NCBI GenBank assembly: GCA_019638595.1
Contig: JAHBTJ010000021.1
Location: 62,001 to 126,000, forward strand
Source: Chitinophagaceae bacterium
Lineage (GTDB): Bacteria; Bacteroidota; Bacteroidia; Chitinophagales; Chitinophagaceae
Direction: 5' to 3'
DNA length: 64,000 nt
A program made the position numbers and the translations under genes. The notes beneath the pieces are model-generated. The model made no database searches, was not told the DNA's origin, and was given only the letters and a program-made list of their open reading frames with translations. This document shows, in pieces, positions 8,668-17,851 of the stretch. How positions within the stretch are numbered: position 1 is the stretch's first letter; the number at the start of each line of letters is the position of its first letter.

Positions 8668-10449
8668 TTATTGAATGACTTTTATTCCAGCCGGGGCATT
8701 TACGGTAGTTTTTACTTTGCCATCGGCCTGTTTTACGTGTTTTACTTTTACTATTCCCAATGGGGTGGGAAAGCTGCCTTCCGCGAACTGCAGGTCACCC
8801 AGGTGAGGTTTTATTTCAATTGTTTTACAACCCGGGGCCAATACTTTTATGCCCAGCACATGTTCGGTTAACCACGGTGTTGGCCCGCTGGCCCATCCAT
8901 GACTTAAACTATGCCGGAAACCTACATAACAATAAGCGCCATAGTCGCCATGAATATCTTTTTGCCCTGGTTTGGGCAGTTCATCAATCCTGGAAGCATT
9001 GGGCAACCAATCGAGATTAAAATCCTCCCAAAAAGAAGTAGCTCCCAGGCTCAACATAGCGCCCCAGTATTCACGAATGGCATCTATCGCTCCCTGGTAA
9101 TCGCCCGCTTTGGCTTTTGCCTGCAGCATGTAATACCCGTAAAAAGTAGAAAAGTTATGGGCGCCTCCTACAGACAATATTTCTTTATTTGCTTTGTCGG
9201 CAGGCAGCAAACCGGTAAGCGCCATTAAAGCAGCCGCCTGTTTGGAATTGTTAGGATCAGGAACTACTTTTTTTAGCCGGGTAAGCGCTGCCTGGCAATT
9301 AATATACATGCTGTTTTCATTCAATATTTTACAAAGCTCGGCGCCTGCGGTCATAGCCCATACCATCATTGCCTGCAACCCAGCATCTACTCCTTTTTGG
9401 TTTTCGCTCGAAGGCCAATCAAGGAACCTGTGCCCGTCCAGCTTTTCTTTTCCGGTAGCGTCAATTTTTGTGATAAGATGCGCCAGCAATTTTACCAGGT
9501 ATTCCTTTTGTTGCTGCAAATATTTTAAATCGCCATTGTGCATATACCAGTCACGTTGAATAATGATCCACCACATAGAATAAGTGCTGATGCCGTTCAT
9601 CCACCCGGGAACAGGGGTAATATCCCTGGAAAGATCCAGGCTTTTAGGCACCACATTGTTGTTCCCGAAAACAGCGGCTATGGTAGAAGTTTCAGGGTGC
9701 ATATCGCCTACCCAAACGAGCCTGTCGCGTTTAATGCCATCCCACAAATAATCCTGCATATTCAGGTGTACGGTATAAGCGCCGGTCATCCAGATCTTAT
9801 TCAGCAAAGTGTCGCTGCTGTTAAACGATCCCAGGTAAGGAATATCGCGGTAAATAAATATGGCGCGCACTTCTTTCAGTTGCAGCTCCACATTTTCATC
9901 CAGTATATCAATCCGCACAAAACGAAAACCGGTATTACCAATTTCCAGCTTGCCCAGCCAGGGAACCTGCACGATCATATCGCGCATGGCATGATCATTC
10001 GTTGCATTTTGTTTGGGTTCAATATCGCTCATCGCTTCGCTGGCAGATTCACCAAAGCGCACACGCAGCTTTACTGGCTGGTTGCCAGGGTACATACCTG
10101 TTACGATCTGTAATCCGCCATGCAGCTCCCTGCCGTAATCCAGCAGCAAAGAAGGTTTAACAGCAGCGGTACTTTTCAATACACACATATCCTGGTTGGC
10201 AAGGTCTGCCTGCCCATTACCCGGCTTTAACAAACGGGAGGCGTTTTTTATCTGGTCGCCTGCATTTTCAGTTTGCCATAATATTTTTACAGGAGATAAA
10301 TAGCGAATGACCGTTTCAACAGACTGCGACTGTTCATTGGCAGCTTTATCAAAAACGGGAGGAAGCTGCGCGTAAATACTATTACACATTATGATACATG
10401 CTATCGCCGCCAGCAGGTATCGTTTTCCAGGATGCAAGCTTTTCGTCAT
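8668..10449 (-). CDS. Alpha-L-rhamnosidase-like protein (GH78 type, shorter form)
   Basis: The start is ATG 10449 (MTKSLHPGKRY); an upstream TTG would add three residues. It has 593 aa and a signal peptide ending near NSIYAQ. A beta-sandwich section has LLDYGRELHGGLQIV, and the helical barrel has LWDGIKRDRLVWVGDMHPE, the variant of the GH78 DERLGW motif found in this shorter group, and later SFWEDFNLDWLPNAS. A C-terminal beta-sandwich (LAPGCKTIEIKPHLGDL) closes the protein. It lacks the N-terminal Fn3-like domain of its neighbour. It appears to be the first gene of the minus-strand enzyme operon. GH78-like is firm; the substrate is inferred. Confidence 0.85.
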   Translation of the reverse strand: MTKSLHPGKRYLLAAIACIIMCNSIYAQLPPVFDKAANEQSQSVETVIRYLSPVKILWQTENAGDQIKNASRLLKPGNGQADLANQDMCVLKSTAAVKPSLLLDYGRELHGGLQIVTGMYPGNQPVKLRVRFGESASEAMSDIEPKQNATNDHAMRDMIVQVPWLGKLEIGNTGFRFVRIDILDENVELQLKEVRAIFIYRDIPYLGSFNSSDTLLNKIWMTGAYTVHLNMQDYLWDGIKRDRLVWVGDMHPETSTIAAVFGNNNVVPKSLDLSRDITPVPGWMNGISTYSMWWIIIQRDWYMHNGDLKYLQQQKEYLVKLLAHLITKIDATGKEKLDGHRFLDWPSSENQKGVDAGLQAMMVWAMTAGAELCKILNENSMYINCQAALTRLKKVVPDPNNSKQAAALMALTGLLPADKANKEILSVGGAHNFSTFYGYYMLQAKAKAGDYQGAIDAIREYWGAMLSLGATSFWEDFNLDWLPNASRIDELPKPGQKDIHGDYGAYCYVGFRHSLSHGWASGPTPWLTEHVLGIKVLAPGCKTIEIKPHLGDLQFAEGSFPTPLGIVKVKHVKQADGKVKTTVNAPAGIKVIQ

Positions 10450-10553
10450 ACCATTCAATTTTACGTTGAATAATTCAAATTGTATTCGCGTTCAAGGTAG
10501 CGGCAGAAACTTATACATTCATCCTGTACTTACCTGATGAAGAGAGGGATAGA

Positions 10554-10650
10554 GGATTTGAAATTTGAGATGGGGTACAGGCGGTGAGCTGTTAGCTTTC
10601 ACTTCACTCATAGCTCATAGCCGAAAAGCCGATAGCTGACCCCCGACTGC
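10554..10650 (-). repeat. Tag repeat A (GTCAGCTATC ... CTCAAAT type)
   Basis: Read on the minus strand, it opens with GCAGTCGGGGGTCAGCTATC (10650-10631), identical to 25812-25831. It continues with degenerate AGCTATGAG/AGCTAACAGC words and ends with ATCTCAAATTTCAAATCC. The same order is seen in the copy at 25.8 kb. It fills the gap between the respiratory operon terminator and the rhamnosidase operon. Confidence 0.75.
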
Positions 10651-10658
10651 TATAAAAC

Positions 10659-10681
10659 AAAAAACCACCGCACTGCGATGG
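10659..10681 (-). terminator. Intrinsic terminator of the act-cta operon
   Basis: On the minus strand: CCATCGC-AGT-GCGGTGG (7-bp stem with one wobble) followed by TTTTTT, about 30 bp after the ctaF stop. It ends the 14-kb respiratory operon. Confidence 0.75.
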
Positions 10682-10710
10682 CTTCCTGCTAAAAAATATA
10701 TTAACCGGCT

Positions 10711-11157
10711 TTAATTCAAATGACCCGGCTTTTGTTCTCCGTGAGGCTGAACCTGCTCTGTGGGAGGAGCCTTATCATACTTATTGCGTAAGTCCTTCCA
10801 GGCTACCCCATCCCACAAAAAGGCGAGGATGAACCAGATGAATAAAAGCAATGGCACCAATACCGTAAGCCGCATATTCCTTATTTCATCGCCCAGGTGC
10901 ATGAATATGGATACGATGTACACCGCTTTAGCCAAAGACAATATGATCATTCCGCCTTTTAAGAACAACAGGATCCAGCCATGGAGGTCAAAAGCGTAAT
11001 GCGATAAGCCTAAAGCAAGCTCGGCGATTGTAAGGCAAAGCAATATCCAGAATGTTTTCCATATACGTTTCGTATTAGGCGCCGGCTCGTGTTCGAAAGT
11101 TATTTCGGGAGAGGCTGCCGCCGCATGTGTATGATGGTCGTGCTCGTGCTGTGACAT
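10711..11157 (-). CDS. ctaF: Cytochrome c oxidase subunit IV-family protein
   Basis: The protein has 148 aa. A His-rich N-terminus (MSQHEHDHHTHAAAA) is followed by three membrane helices around residues 34-53, 60-85 and 95-115 (WILLCLTIAELALGL, LFLKGGMIILSLAKAVYI, LVPLLLFIWFILAFLW). This is the prokaryotic COX4 fold, a small stabilising subunit of aa3-type oxidases. It is the last gene of the operon, 27 bp after the second subunit III gene and just before the terminator. The His-rich head is exposed and its role is unknown. The symbol follows Bacillus-type usage. Confidence 0.88.
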   Translation of the reverse strand: MSQHEHDHHTHAAAASPEITFEHEPAPNTKRIWKTFWILLCLTIAELALGLSHYAFDLHGWILLFLKGGMIILSLAKAVYIVSIFMHLGDEIRNMRLTVLVPLLLFIWFILAFLWDGVAWKDLRNKYDKAPPTEQVQPHGEQKPGHLN

Positions 11158-11184
11158 AATTTTTTTCTTAAACTTTTATAGCCG

Positions 11185-11931
11185 TTAGATAAGATAGAAA
11201 CAAAGAAATACAAATACCCAAACCAAATCTACAAAGTGCCAGTATAGTCCGATTTTTTCAATCATTTCATAATGCCCCAGCCTGTCAAAACGTCCGCCGC
11301 GGGTCCAAAAATAAGCCAGTGCCAGTAAACAAACCCCACTGAATACGTGGAAGCCGTGGAAGCCCGTAATTCCGAAAAAGAACCCGCCAAAACCAACAGG
11401 ACCGGGCGTGGTTACAGCATGCCCGTGACTATCCAGCAAACCAGGCACAACCGCTCCGTAGGGGTTCCGGGTAATAGTGGACCCGATCTCCTGGATCTTT
11501 CCATCAATCAATACAGAATGGCTTCCGGTGATCATGTGTGTCCACTCCCATGCCTGGCAGCTTAAGAACAACGAACCGCCAAGTATCGTCCATAACAACC
11601 ATTTCTCTACCCCTGCACGGTTTCTTTTATGTCCTTCGTGAACCGCCAGCACCATTGTTACGGAACTCATAATGAGTATGAATGTCATAAGGCTCACAAA
11701 CGCCAACGGCAAATTTGCGTGCCCCATGAGCGGGAATGCATTAAATACATGGTTGGGGTCTGGCCAATAGTTGTGGCTTACACGTATAGTGCCATATGAA
11801 ATAAGCAGCGCCCCAAACGTAAATGTATCACTCAAAAGAAAAACCCACATCATGAGCTTTCCATAGCTAACGTTAAAAGGACTTTTGCCCCCGGTCCACC
11901 ATTTGTATCCTGCCGGTACGTGTGTTGACAT
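11185..11931 (-). CDS. ctaE: Cytochrome c oxidase subunit III (first of two)
   Basis: The protein has 248 aa and about seven membrane helices. Typical subunit III features are WVFLLSDTFTFGALLISYG near the N-terminus, TGFHGFHVFSGVCLLALAYFW and the terminal YWHFVDLVWVFVFLCFYL. A loop of about 40 aa (around residues 130-175) interrupts the helices. Subunit III supports the catalytic core and proton uptake. It lies 31 bp after a shorter subunit III gene; two subunit III genes in a row are usual in this phylum and should not be read as a recent duplication. Confidence 0.92.
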   Translation of the reverse strand: MSTHVPAGYKWWTGGKSPFNVSYGKLMMWVFLLSDTFTFGALLISYGTIRVSHNYWPDPNHVFNAFPLMGHANLPLAFVSLMTFILIMSSVTMVLAVHEGHKRNRAGVEKWLLWTILGGSLFLSCQAWEWTHMITGSHSVLIDGKIQEIGSTITRNPYGAVVPGLLDSHGHAVTTPGPVGFGGFFFGITGFHGFHVFSGVCLLALAYFWTRGGRFDRLGHYEMIEKIGLYWHFVDLVWVFVFLCFYLI

Positions 11932-11962
11932 GCAGTTAAATTTTTATTTATTCTAAGTTCAG

Positions 11963-12538
11963 TTAATGCAATAAGCTAAAAAACACAAACAAATACACCC
12001 ATAAAATATCTACAAAATGCCAGTAGGTTGCAATAAGCTCTACGGGCACCACATCATAATTCCTGGTTTTGCGGCCAAATGCTTTAAAAAACACAATTGA
12101 CAATGCTACTAATCCGCCCAGTATATGCACAATATGCAAACCCGCTATAGCCAGTACAAATGAATAGGCGGGGTTCGATCCCAACCCTATCATCCTTTTT
12201 CCGCTTGCATGGAACTGGTAAAAACCAATTATCTGCATGCTGATAAATAACAGTCCTAACGCAGCGGTTATGGCAAAAAACAACCTGTATTTAGCCATTA
12301 AACGCTCCCGGAAAGCTTTTAAAGCTACCTGCACGGTTACGCTACTCACCAAAATAACCAGTGTTGAATATATAAAGATCTTAGGAAGTGTAAAACTTTC
12401 CCAGCCCGGCTGACTGCGCTTAACAATATAAGCACTGGTTAGCCCGGCAAACATCATAATTATTCCCGCAAGCCCCAGCCAAAGGCTGAATTTATAGGGA
12501 TGGATCTTTTTACGCTCCACAGTCATTGCATCACTCAT
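11963..12538 (-). CDS. ctaE: Cytochrome c oxidase subunit III (second, short form)
   Basis: The protein has 191 aa and five predicted helices, fewer than its downstream partner. Recognisable pieces are LWLGLAGIIMMFAGLTSAYIV, FVLAIAGLHIVHILGGLVAL and ELIATYWHFVDILWVYLFVF; the last is the subunit III signature shared with the adjacent gene. It is an inner-membrane component of the terminal oxidase. A 131-bp gap to ctaB contains a CTCTCC/GGAGAG hairpin repeat. The short form may supply only the C-terminal helix bundle. Confidence 0.9.
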   Translation of the reverse strand: MSDAMTVERKKIHPYKFSLWLGLAGIIMMFAGLTSAYIVKRSQPGWESFTLPKIFIYSTLVILVSSVTVQVALKAFRERLMAKYRLFFAITAALGLLFISMQIIGFYQFHASGKRMIGLGSNPAYSFVLAIAGLHIVHILGGLVALSIVFFKAFGRKTRNYDVVPVELIATYWHFVDILWVYLFVFFSLLH

Positions 12539-12638
12539 TTATTCAAATTTTCTTATTCAACATTAACACTATTCAAAATATGCTTTCAGCCAGGTATATA
12601 TTTACCAGGCCTTTCTAAAGCTGGCCTTGTGCTTAGCT

Positions 12639-12672
12639 CTCCTCTCCTTTGGAGAGGCAGGGAGAGGCTTTA
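12639..12672. repeat. GGAGAGG hairpin repeat inside the cta operon
   Basis: CCTCTCC-TTT-GGAGAGG (12641-12657) is a perfect 7-bp stem, followed by a second GGGAGAGG unit. It abuts the ctaB stop codon. No T-run follows on the minus strand, so it is not an obvious terminator. It may instead affect mRNA stability or processing between ctaB and ctaE. Confidence 0.55.
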
Positions 12673-13638
12673 AACCCCTGCTACCTTATCTGCCAGCAAG
12701 CTCAGCAGCACAACCGGTAAATAAATATAAGAACTGAACATTACCCTTCTCGCCGCCTGCACTGTCATCTCCCTGTATAAACGTATGCTTTGCCATACCA
12801 TAAAAATATTAGCGAGCAATACTATTATCAAACTTACCTGGCCGCTCATATTCAGTATCCAGGGCAACGCCCCCACCGGCACCATCAGCAATGAGTAAAT
12901 GATTGCCTGAATGGCGGAATACTTTGTTGGTCCTGCAGTGGAAGGCATTAATTTAAAGCCCGCCCTCGTATAGTCGTTATGTGCTACCCATGCAATAGCC
13001 CAGAAATGAGGGAACTGCCAAAGGAATTGAATAGCAAATAAAGCCCATCCGCCTGCACTTAACCTGTCGGTGCCCGCTACCCACCCGATCAGGCAGGGCA
13101 AAGCCCCCGGTACAGCGCCTACCAAAACGGAAACTGAATTTATTTTTTTAAGCGGTGTATAAACGAACGCATATATAAATAAGCTCAGTACTCCCAGCAA
13201 GGCCGATGTCCAGTTAAACCAATACCCGATTAACAGCGTACCCAATATACACGAAACAGCGGCAAACGCAGTTGCTTCATTTACACTCATTTTACCGTTT
13301 GCAACCGGGCGTTTAGCGGTACGCTTCATCAAAGCATCCGTATCTTTTTCCGTTATCTGGTTAATGGCATTGGCGGAGCCGGTAATAAGCATTCCTCCAA
13401 CCGATAATAAAAGAACTGACTGGAAATTAAAAGTAATGTCGGGCGCCATCAAATAGCTTACCACGCAGGAAAATACTACTGTTAAGCTCAGGGTAAACTT
13501 TATCAGCAGCATATAGTCCTTGAGTTTATCAATAACTATAAAAGACGCTGATCGTTTTAGCCTGTCCTGTGATTCCATTACCTTCAAAAACCTCTGTTTA
13601 ACAGGCTGATCACTATTTGTTATCAGCCAGTATATCAT
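12670..13638 (-). CDS. ctaB: Heme O synthase (protoheme IX farnesyltransferase)
   Basis: The protein has 322 aa. It joins a farnesyl group to heme B, the first step to heme A for the oxidase. The UbiA-family motif is seen as NAINQITEKDTDALMKRTAKR (two Asp-rich positions and the following basic pair), and a second Asp-containing loop follows WVAHNDYTRAGFKLMPS. About nine membrane helices. The ATG at 13638 overlaps the ctaD stop as TAATG, indicating translational coupling; an inner ATG at 13578 (MESQDRLKRS) is the alternative start and would match usual homologue length better. Confidence 0.93.
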   Translation of the reverse strand: MIYWLITNSDQPVKQRFLKVMESQDRLKRSASFIVIDKLKDYMLLIKFTLSLTVVFSCVVSYLMAPDITFNFQSVLLLSVGGMLITGSANAINQITEKDTDALMKRTAKRPVANGKMSVNEATAFAAVSCILGTLLIGYWFNWTSALLGVLSLFIYAFVYTPLKKINSVSVLVGAVPGALPCLIGWVAGTDRLSAGGWALFAIQFLWQFPHFWAIAWVAHNDYTRAGFKLMPSTAGPTKYSAIQAIIYSLLMVPVGALPWILNMSGQVSLIIVLLANIFMVWQSIRLYREMTVQAARRVMFSSYIYLPVVLLSLLADKVAGV

Positions 13639-15443
13639 TAATGCGTTGACTCATCTTTACTCACCGGCTCCGTTTGGGGAATGAAATCTTTTCCATCCTT
13701 ACCATAGTCGTAAGCCCAGCGATGTACTTCGGGTATTTCGCCCGGCCAGTTTCCATGCCCCGGGTTAATCGGAGTTGTCCACTCCAGCGTATTTGCATTC
13801 CATGGGTTAAGCGTTGTTACTTTTCTTCCTTTAAAAATTGAATAAAAGAAGTTAAATACAAACAACAACTGCACCAGGAAGGATACTATAGCCGCAAAGC
13901 TTATTACCCTGTTCAGCTCCACAAAATGTTTGAACGATTCCCATCCTGAGTAATCGTAATAACGGCGTGGCATACCTGCAAAGCCCTCGTAGTGCATGGG
14001 CCAGAAGATGACATAAGCGCAAATCAGCGTAACCCAAAAATGTATGTACCCCAGTGTATTGTTCATATACCGGCCGTACATTTTGGGGAACCAGTGATAT
14101 ACACCCGCAAACATACCCATGAAGGCGGATACACCCATTACTATATGAAAGTGAGCAATTACAAAATACGTATCGTGCAGGTGAATATCGAGCGTGGAGT
14201 TACCCACAAATATACCTGTTAAGCCACCGGAAATAAACATGCTCACAAACCCCACGCAGAACAACATTCCCGGCGTAAACCTGATATTACCACGCCACAG
14301 GGTGGTAAGCCAGTTGAACACTTTGATGGCCGAAGGCACAGCGATCAGCAACGTTAGCAAAACGAATACAGATCCGAGGAAAGGATTCATCCCGGTTACG
14401 AACATGTGGTGCGCCCACACCAGGAACGCAAGCAATGCGATCGCGAACATGGAGGCGATCATTGCCATATAGCCAAAAATGGGCTTCCGGGCATTAATAG
14501 ACATTACTTCCGACACGAGCCCCATGGTTGGTAAAATAATAATGTATACTTCGGGGTGACCCAGGAACCAGAACAGGTGCTGGTAAAGAATAGGACTACC
14601 ACCTTCATTAGGCAATATATTTCCACCCAGTACTATATCAGAAAGATAAAAGCTGGTACCCAGATGCCTGTCGAATAAAAGAAGAATAAACCCTGAGAAC
14701 AAAACAGGGAATGAAAGCAAGCCGAGTATTGCGGTAAATAAAAGCGCCCATATTGTTAATGGCATACGGGTCATGGTCATACCCTTGGTACGCATGTTCA
14801 GTATGGTAGACACATAGTTCAAGCCGCCCAATAATGAAGAAACCACGAACATCGCGAGACTTACAAGCCACAGATCCATACCAATTTTAGAGCCTTGTGA
14901 TGCATCGCCCAACGCGCTTAAAGGCGGGTATACCGTCCACCCGCCGGAAGCCGGGCCGGTTTGAACAAAAAGAGAGGATAACAGGATGATGCTTGCTAAT
15001 ACAAAGAACCAGTAAGACAGCATATTCATGAATGGTGAAGCCATATCTCTGGCGCCAATCTGGTATGGGATAAGCAAGTTTGCGAATGTACCGCTCAACC
15101 CGGCGGTAAGTACAAAAAACACCAGAATGGTTCCGTGCATAGTACCCAATGCATAGAAGAATTCAGGCTGAATTTTACCATCTTTAGCCCAATGACCGAA
15201 AATATCTTCAAGCCAGGGGAAAGTAGCTTCAGGATACCCGAGTTGTATACGGAACAATACCGACATCAATCCGCCGATAATAGCCCAAATGATACCAGTG
15301 ATCAAAAACTGCTTCGCGATCATTTTATGATCCTGGCTGAATACGTATTTCGTAATAAAGGTTTCATGATGATGGTGCCCATCATGATGCTCGTGTACTT
15401 CGTGAGATGCCACACCGTGTTGTACTGCTATTTCGTTACTCAT
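13638..15443 (-). CDS. ctaD: Cytochrome c oxidase subunit I (A-type heme-copper oxidase)
   Basis: The protein has 601 aa and about 12 helices. It reduces O2 to water at a heme a3-CuB centre and pumps protons. Ligand motifs are present: GTMHGTILVF (low-spin heme His), FWFLGHPEVYIII (CuB His and the cross-linked Tyr; the Glu of XGHPEV marks an A1-type D-channel), VWAHHMFVTG (CuB His pair) and HDTYFVIAHFHIVMG (heme ligands). The N-terminus has an unusual His-rich stretch (HEVHEHHDGHHHH) before the first helix. It lies between ctaC and ctaB in the operon. Confidence 0.97.
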   Translation of the reverse strand: MSNEIAVQHGVASHEVHEHHDGHHHHETFITKYVFSQDHKMIAKQFLITGIIWAIIGGLMSVLFRIQLGYPEATFPWLEDIFGHWAKDGKIQPEFFYALGTMHGTILVFFVLTAGLSGTFANLLIPYQIGARDMASPFMNMLSYWFFVLASIILLSSLFVQTGPASGGWTVYPPLSALGDASQGSKIGMDLWLVSLAMFVVSSLLGGLNYVSTILNMRTKGMTMTRMPLTIWALLFTAILGLLSFPVLFSGFILLLFDRHLGTSFYLSDIVLGGNILPNEGGSPILYQHLFWFLGHPEVYIIILPTMGLVSEVMSINARKPIFGYMAMIASMFAIALLAFLVWAHHMFVTGMNPFLGSVFVLLTLLIAVPSAIKVFNWLTTLWRGNIRFTPGMLFCVGFVSMFISGGLTGIFVGNSTLDIHLHDTYFVIAHFHIVMGVSAFMGMFAGVYHWFPKMYGRYMNNTLGYIHFWVTLICAYVIFWPMHYEGFAGMPRRYYDYSGWESFKHFVELNRVISFAAIVSFLVQLLFVFNFFYSIFKGRKVTTLNPWNANTLEWTTPINPGHGNWPGEIPEVHRWAYDYGKDGKDFIPQTEPVSKDESTH

Positions 15444-15488
15444 TACACATTATTTTGTGACCCCTGTGGGTCTTTTACTTAAATCAAA

Positions 15489-16565
15489 TCAATGCTCAGA
15501 TTTAGGCCCGGTACCGGCGGCAGCCTTTACTGAATCTGCCGCAGCAGGTGCAACTGTTGCCGCTACAGCCACAGCTCCATCAGGATGTGCCGTAACATAT
15601 TGAGGTTTTTGACTATTGATCCATTTATCAAATTCTTCCTGCGTTTCAACAACTATCGTTCCTTTCATTGAATAGTGCCCTGAGCCGCACATCTGGTCGC
15701 AGGATATTTCATATACAAAGTTCTCATTACCTGTTAATTCCTTCATTTTTGCCGTAGTATGCTTTGGAGTAAACCACATGGTTGTAGGTGTACCCGGAAC
15801 AGCATCCATTTTTAAACGGAAATGAGGTAAGCCAACGTCGTGAATAACATCCTGCGAGCGTATAATCAGCTTAACAGGCTTATCTACCACCAGGTGCAAT
15901 TCAGAAGGATGCAGATCATCATGATTGGCAACATCATTCCAGTCCTGCCCCAGCGGATTACCTTTAGCAGCGTCTGTTAATCTGTAATGTTGTCTTCCTA
16001 ACACACCATCCTTACCCGGGTAACGATACTCCCAGCCAAACTGGTGCCCGGTTATTTCTACTTCCATGGCATCCTTAGGCGCATCGCCGGTTATTTTATA
16101 CCAGTAATACAAACCAAAAGAAACCAGCACTGTTAACGCGATAGCCGGAACGGCGGTCCACAATAACTCCAGTTTGTTATTGTGGGGATAATAATGCGCT
16201 TTTCTTTTTTCGGTGGCCTGGTATTTATAGGCAAACCAAAAAAGCAATATTTGTGTTACAAAGAATACGATACCGGTAATGGCAATCGTAATCCACATCA
16301 TCGTGTCAATCTTCTCGCCATGTTCGGAAGCGGAAGGCAACCAAAGTAATGTTTTCTTATACAGCAGCTTATTGCACCACCAGGCGGCAGCCAAACCCAG
16401 CACCAAAAAAACCAGCATCAAAAATGCGTTGATCCGGTTATTTTGTTGAAAGGCCTTTTTCTCACCTTTAAGCACAGAAACATATTCACTGGCCTTTGCG
16501 ATCTGGAAAATCACAACAAAAATCAATACTCCTATTATAATAACAAAATACTCGGTCCAGGTCAT
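15489..16565 (-). CDS. ctaC: Cytochrome c oxidase subunit II with CuA site
   Basis: The protein has 358 aa. It takes electrons from a cytochrome c donor through the binuclear CuA centre. It has an N-terminal helix, two further helices around residues 45-65 and 95-120, and a periplasmic cupredoxin domain. The CuA motif is intact: CDQMCGSGHYSMKG, with the upstream His in HDVGLPHFRLKMD. An Ala-rich C-terminal tail after residue 325 replaces the fused cytochrome c domain of caa3-type enzymes, so the enzyme needs a separate donor, probably ActE or ActA of the adjacent complex. Confidence 0.96.
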   Translation of the reverse strand: MTWTEYFVIIIGVLIFVVIFQIAKASEYVSVLKGEKKAFQQNNRINAFLMLVFLVLGLAAAWWCNKLLYKKTLLWLPSASEHGEKIDTMMWITIAITGIVFFVTQILLFWFAYKYQATEKRKAHYYPHNNKLELLWTAVPAIALTVLVSFGLYYWYKITGDAPKDAMEVEITGHQFGWEYRYPGKDGVLGRQHYRLTDAAKGNPLGQDWNDVANHDDLHPSELHLVVDKPVKLIIRSQDVIHDVGLPHFRLKMDAVPGTPTTMWFTPKHTTAKMKELTGNENFVYEISCDQMCGSGHYSMKGTIVVETQEEFDKWINSQKPQYVTAHPDGAVAVAATVAPAAADSVKAAAGTGPKSEH

Positions 16566-16611
16566 TTTATATAAGAATTATTTTTTAACAATGTTTGTTC
16601 TCCGGTATAGC

Positions 16612-17835
16612 TTATGTATGATGAATCAAGCTTTCTTTCAGGTAAGGATGATACTTTGGCAACATCGGCGCTTTTGTTAACGCCCTTCCGGCAAAGAACA
16701 TGGTCATGCCCAAAAACAACGCCAGTGTACCCCATTCAAACCAACCCAATGTAAAATGATCGCCTACTGTGCCCGGCATAACCATCTGGTAAAAATCGAG
16801 CCAGTGACCCAATATGATCAGCACCGACATGAAAGTCATTACCGCGTAATTCCGTTTCGACCCCCTTGTCATTAATATAAGAATAGGCGCTACGAAATTT
16901 ACTATAAAGTTAAACCAGAAAATGCCTCTATACGCTCCCTGTAACCGTGATTTGAAGTAAATGGTCTCTTCCGGTATATTGGCATACCATATCAGCATGA
17001 ACTGGGAGAACCACAGGTAAGTCCAGAAAATAGAAAATGCGAAGATGAACTTACCTACATCGTGCAATTGTTCACGGGTAGTATATTCAAGATATCCATG
17101 ATTTTTAAGGAACACAATGTAGAGGGCAATCAATGCAAGCCCCGATACAAATGTGCTGGCAAAGGTATACCAGCTATACATGGTAGAATACCAGTGAGCA
17201 TCAATGCTCATCAGCCAAAGCCAGGGAACGGTGGAGCCTGTTGTTAATGCAAATGCCACAATAAAAATAGCAGCCCAAACCGTATTGTTCCAAATATAAC
17301 TTTTCGATTCTTCCACACCCATCCGGGCTTCATCCGCCTTGCGCGATAACTGCCTCATTTTTCTTCCCACAAGCGACCATGTACCCAGCGTAACAATAGT
17401 CCATATAAAGAAGAATGTAGGATTCAGAAAGCCTTTTTTCCAGGTAAGGATGCTGTCGCCGGCTACCGCGTCTTTATCTATCCAGTGATAGATATGATGC
17501 TGATGCCCCATGATGATGCCGATGAAAACCAATAACGCCACAATGCTGAAAACCGGTACTACGGCCGAAATGGCTTCAGGCACTCTTCTGAAAGTGATCT
17601 GCCACCCGCTATGCCCCAGCGTTAACGCACATATAAAGAACATAGCGGCGTTGCATACCATTAAAAAGTAAAGACTGTTTTGTAACAGTACCGCCCAGAA
17701 ACGTGTTTGGTCGTGCTCATCCTTACTCATTCCCAGGAAAAAGAACCCTGCGAGAAATGCCACTACACCCACCGCCAGCAGGCCATATGTCCATTTCTTG
17801 TAACCTGAAGGAATCTCAAATTGTTGCTTAATCAT
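16612..17835 (-). CDS. actF: Alternative complex III subunit ActF (quinol-oxidoreductase membrane subunit)
   Basis: The protein has 407 aa and about ten helices, matching ActF, the smaller NrfD-like relative of ActC. Recognisable pieces are YKKWTYGLLAVGVVAFLAGFF, TLGHSGWQITFRRVPEAISAV and FGRAL-type ends. It forms part of the membrane core of alternative complex III, which oxidises menaquinol. It lies 16 bp after actE and 46 bp before ctaC, so the quinol oxidase and terminal oxidase are in one operon. Confidence 0.92.
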   Translation of the reverse strand: MIKQQFEIPSGYKKWTYGLLAVGVVAFLAGFFFLGMSKDEHDQTRFWAVLLQNSLYFLMVCNAAMFFICALTLGHSGWQITFRRVPEAISAVVPVFSIVALLVFIGIIMGHQHHIYHWIDKDAVAGDSILTWKKGFLNPTFFFIWTIVTLGTWSLVGRKMRQLSRKADEARMGVEESKSYIWNNTVWAAIFIVAFALTTGSTVPWLWLMSIDAHWYSTMYSWYTFASTFVSGLALIALYIVFLKNHGYLEYTTREQLHDVGKFIFAFSIFWTYLWFSQFMLIWYANIPEETIYFKSRLQGAYRGIFWFNFIVNFVAPILILMTRGSKRNYAVMTFMSVLIILGHWLDFYQMVMPGTVGDHFTLGWFEWGTLALFLGMTMFFAGRALTKAPMLPKYHPYLKESLIHHT

Positions 17836-17851
17836 TGCTCAATCAGTTTTT

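Noticed and set aside
11185-12538. Recent duplication of subunit III
   Set aside because: The two proteins differ in length and sequence, and paired subunit III genes are usual in this phylum.
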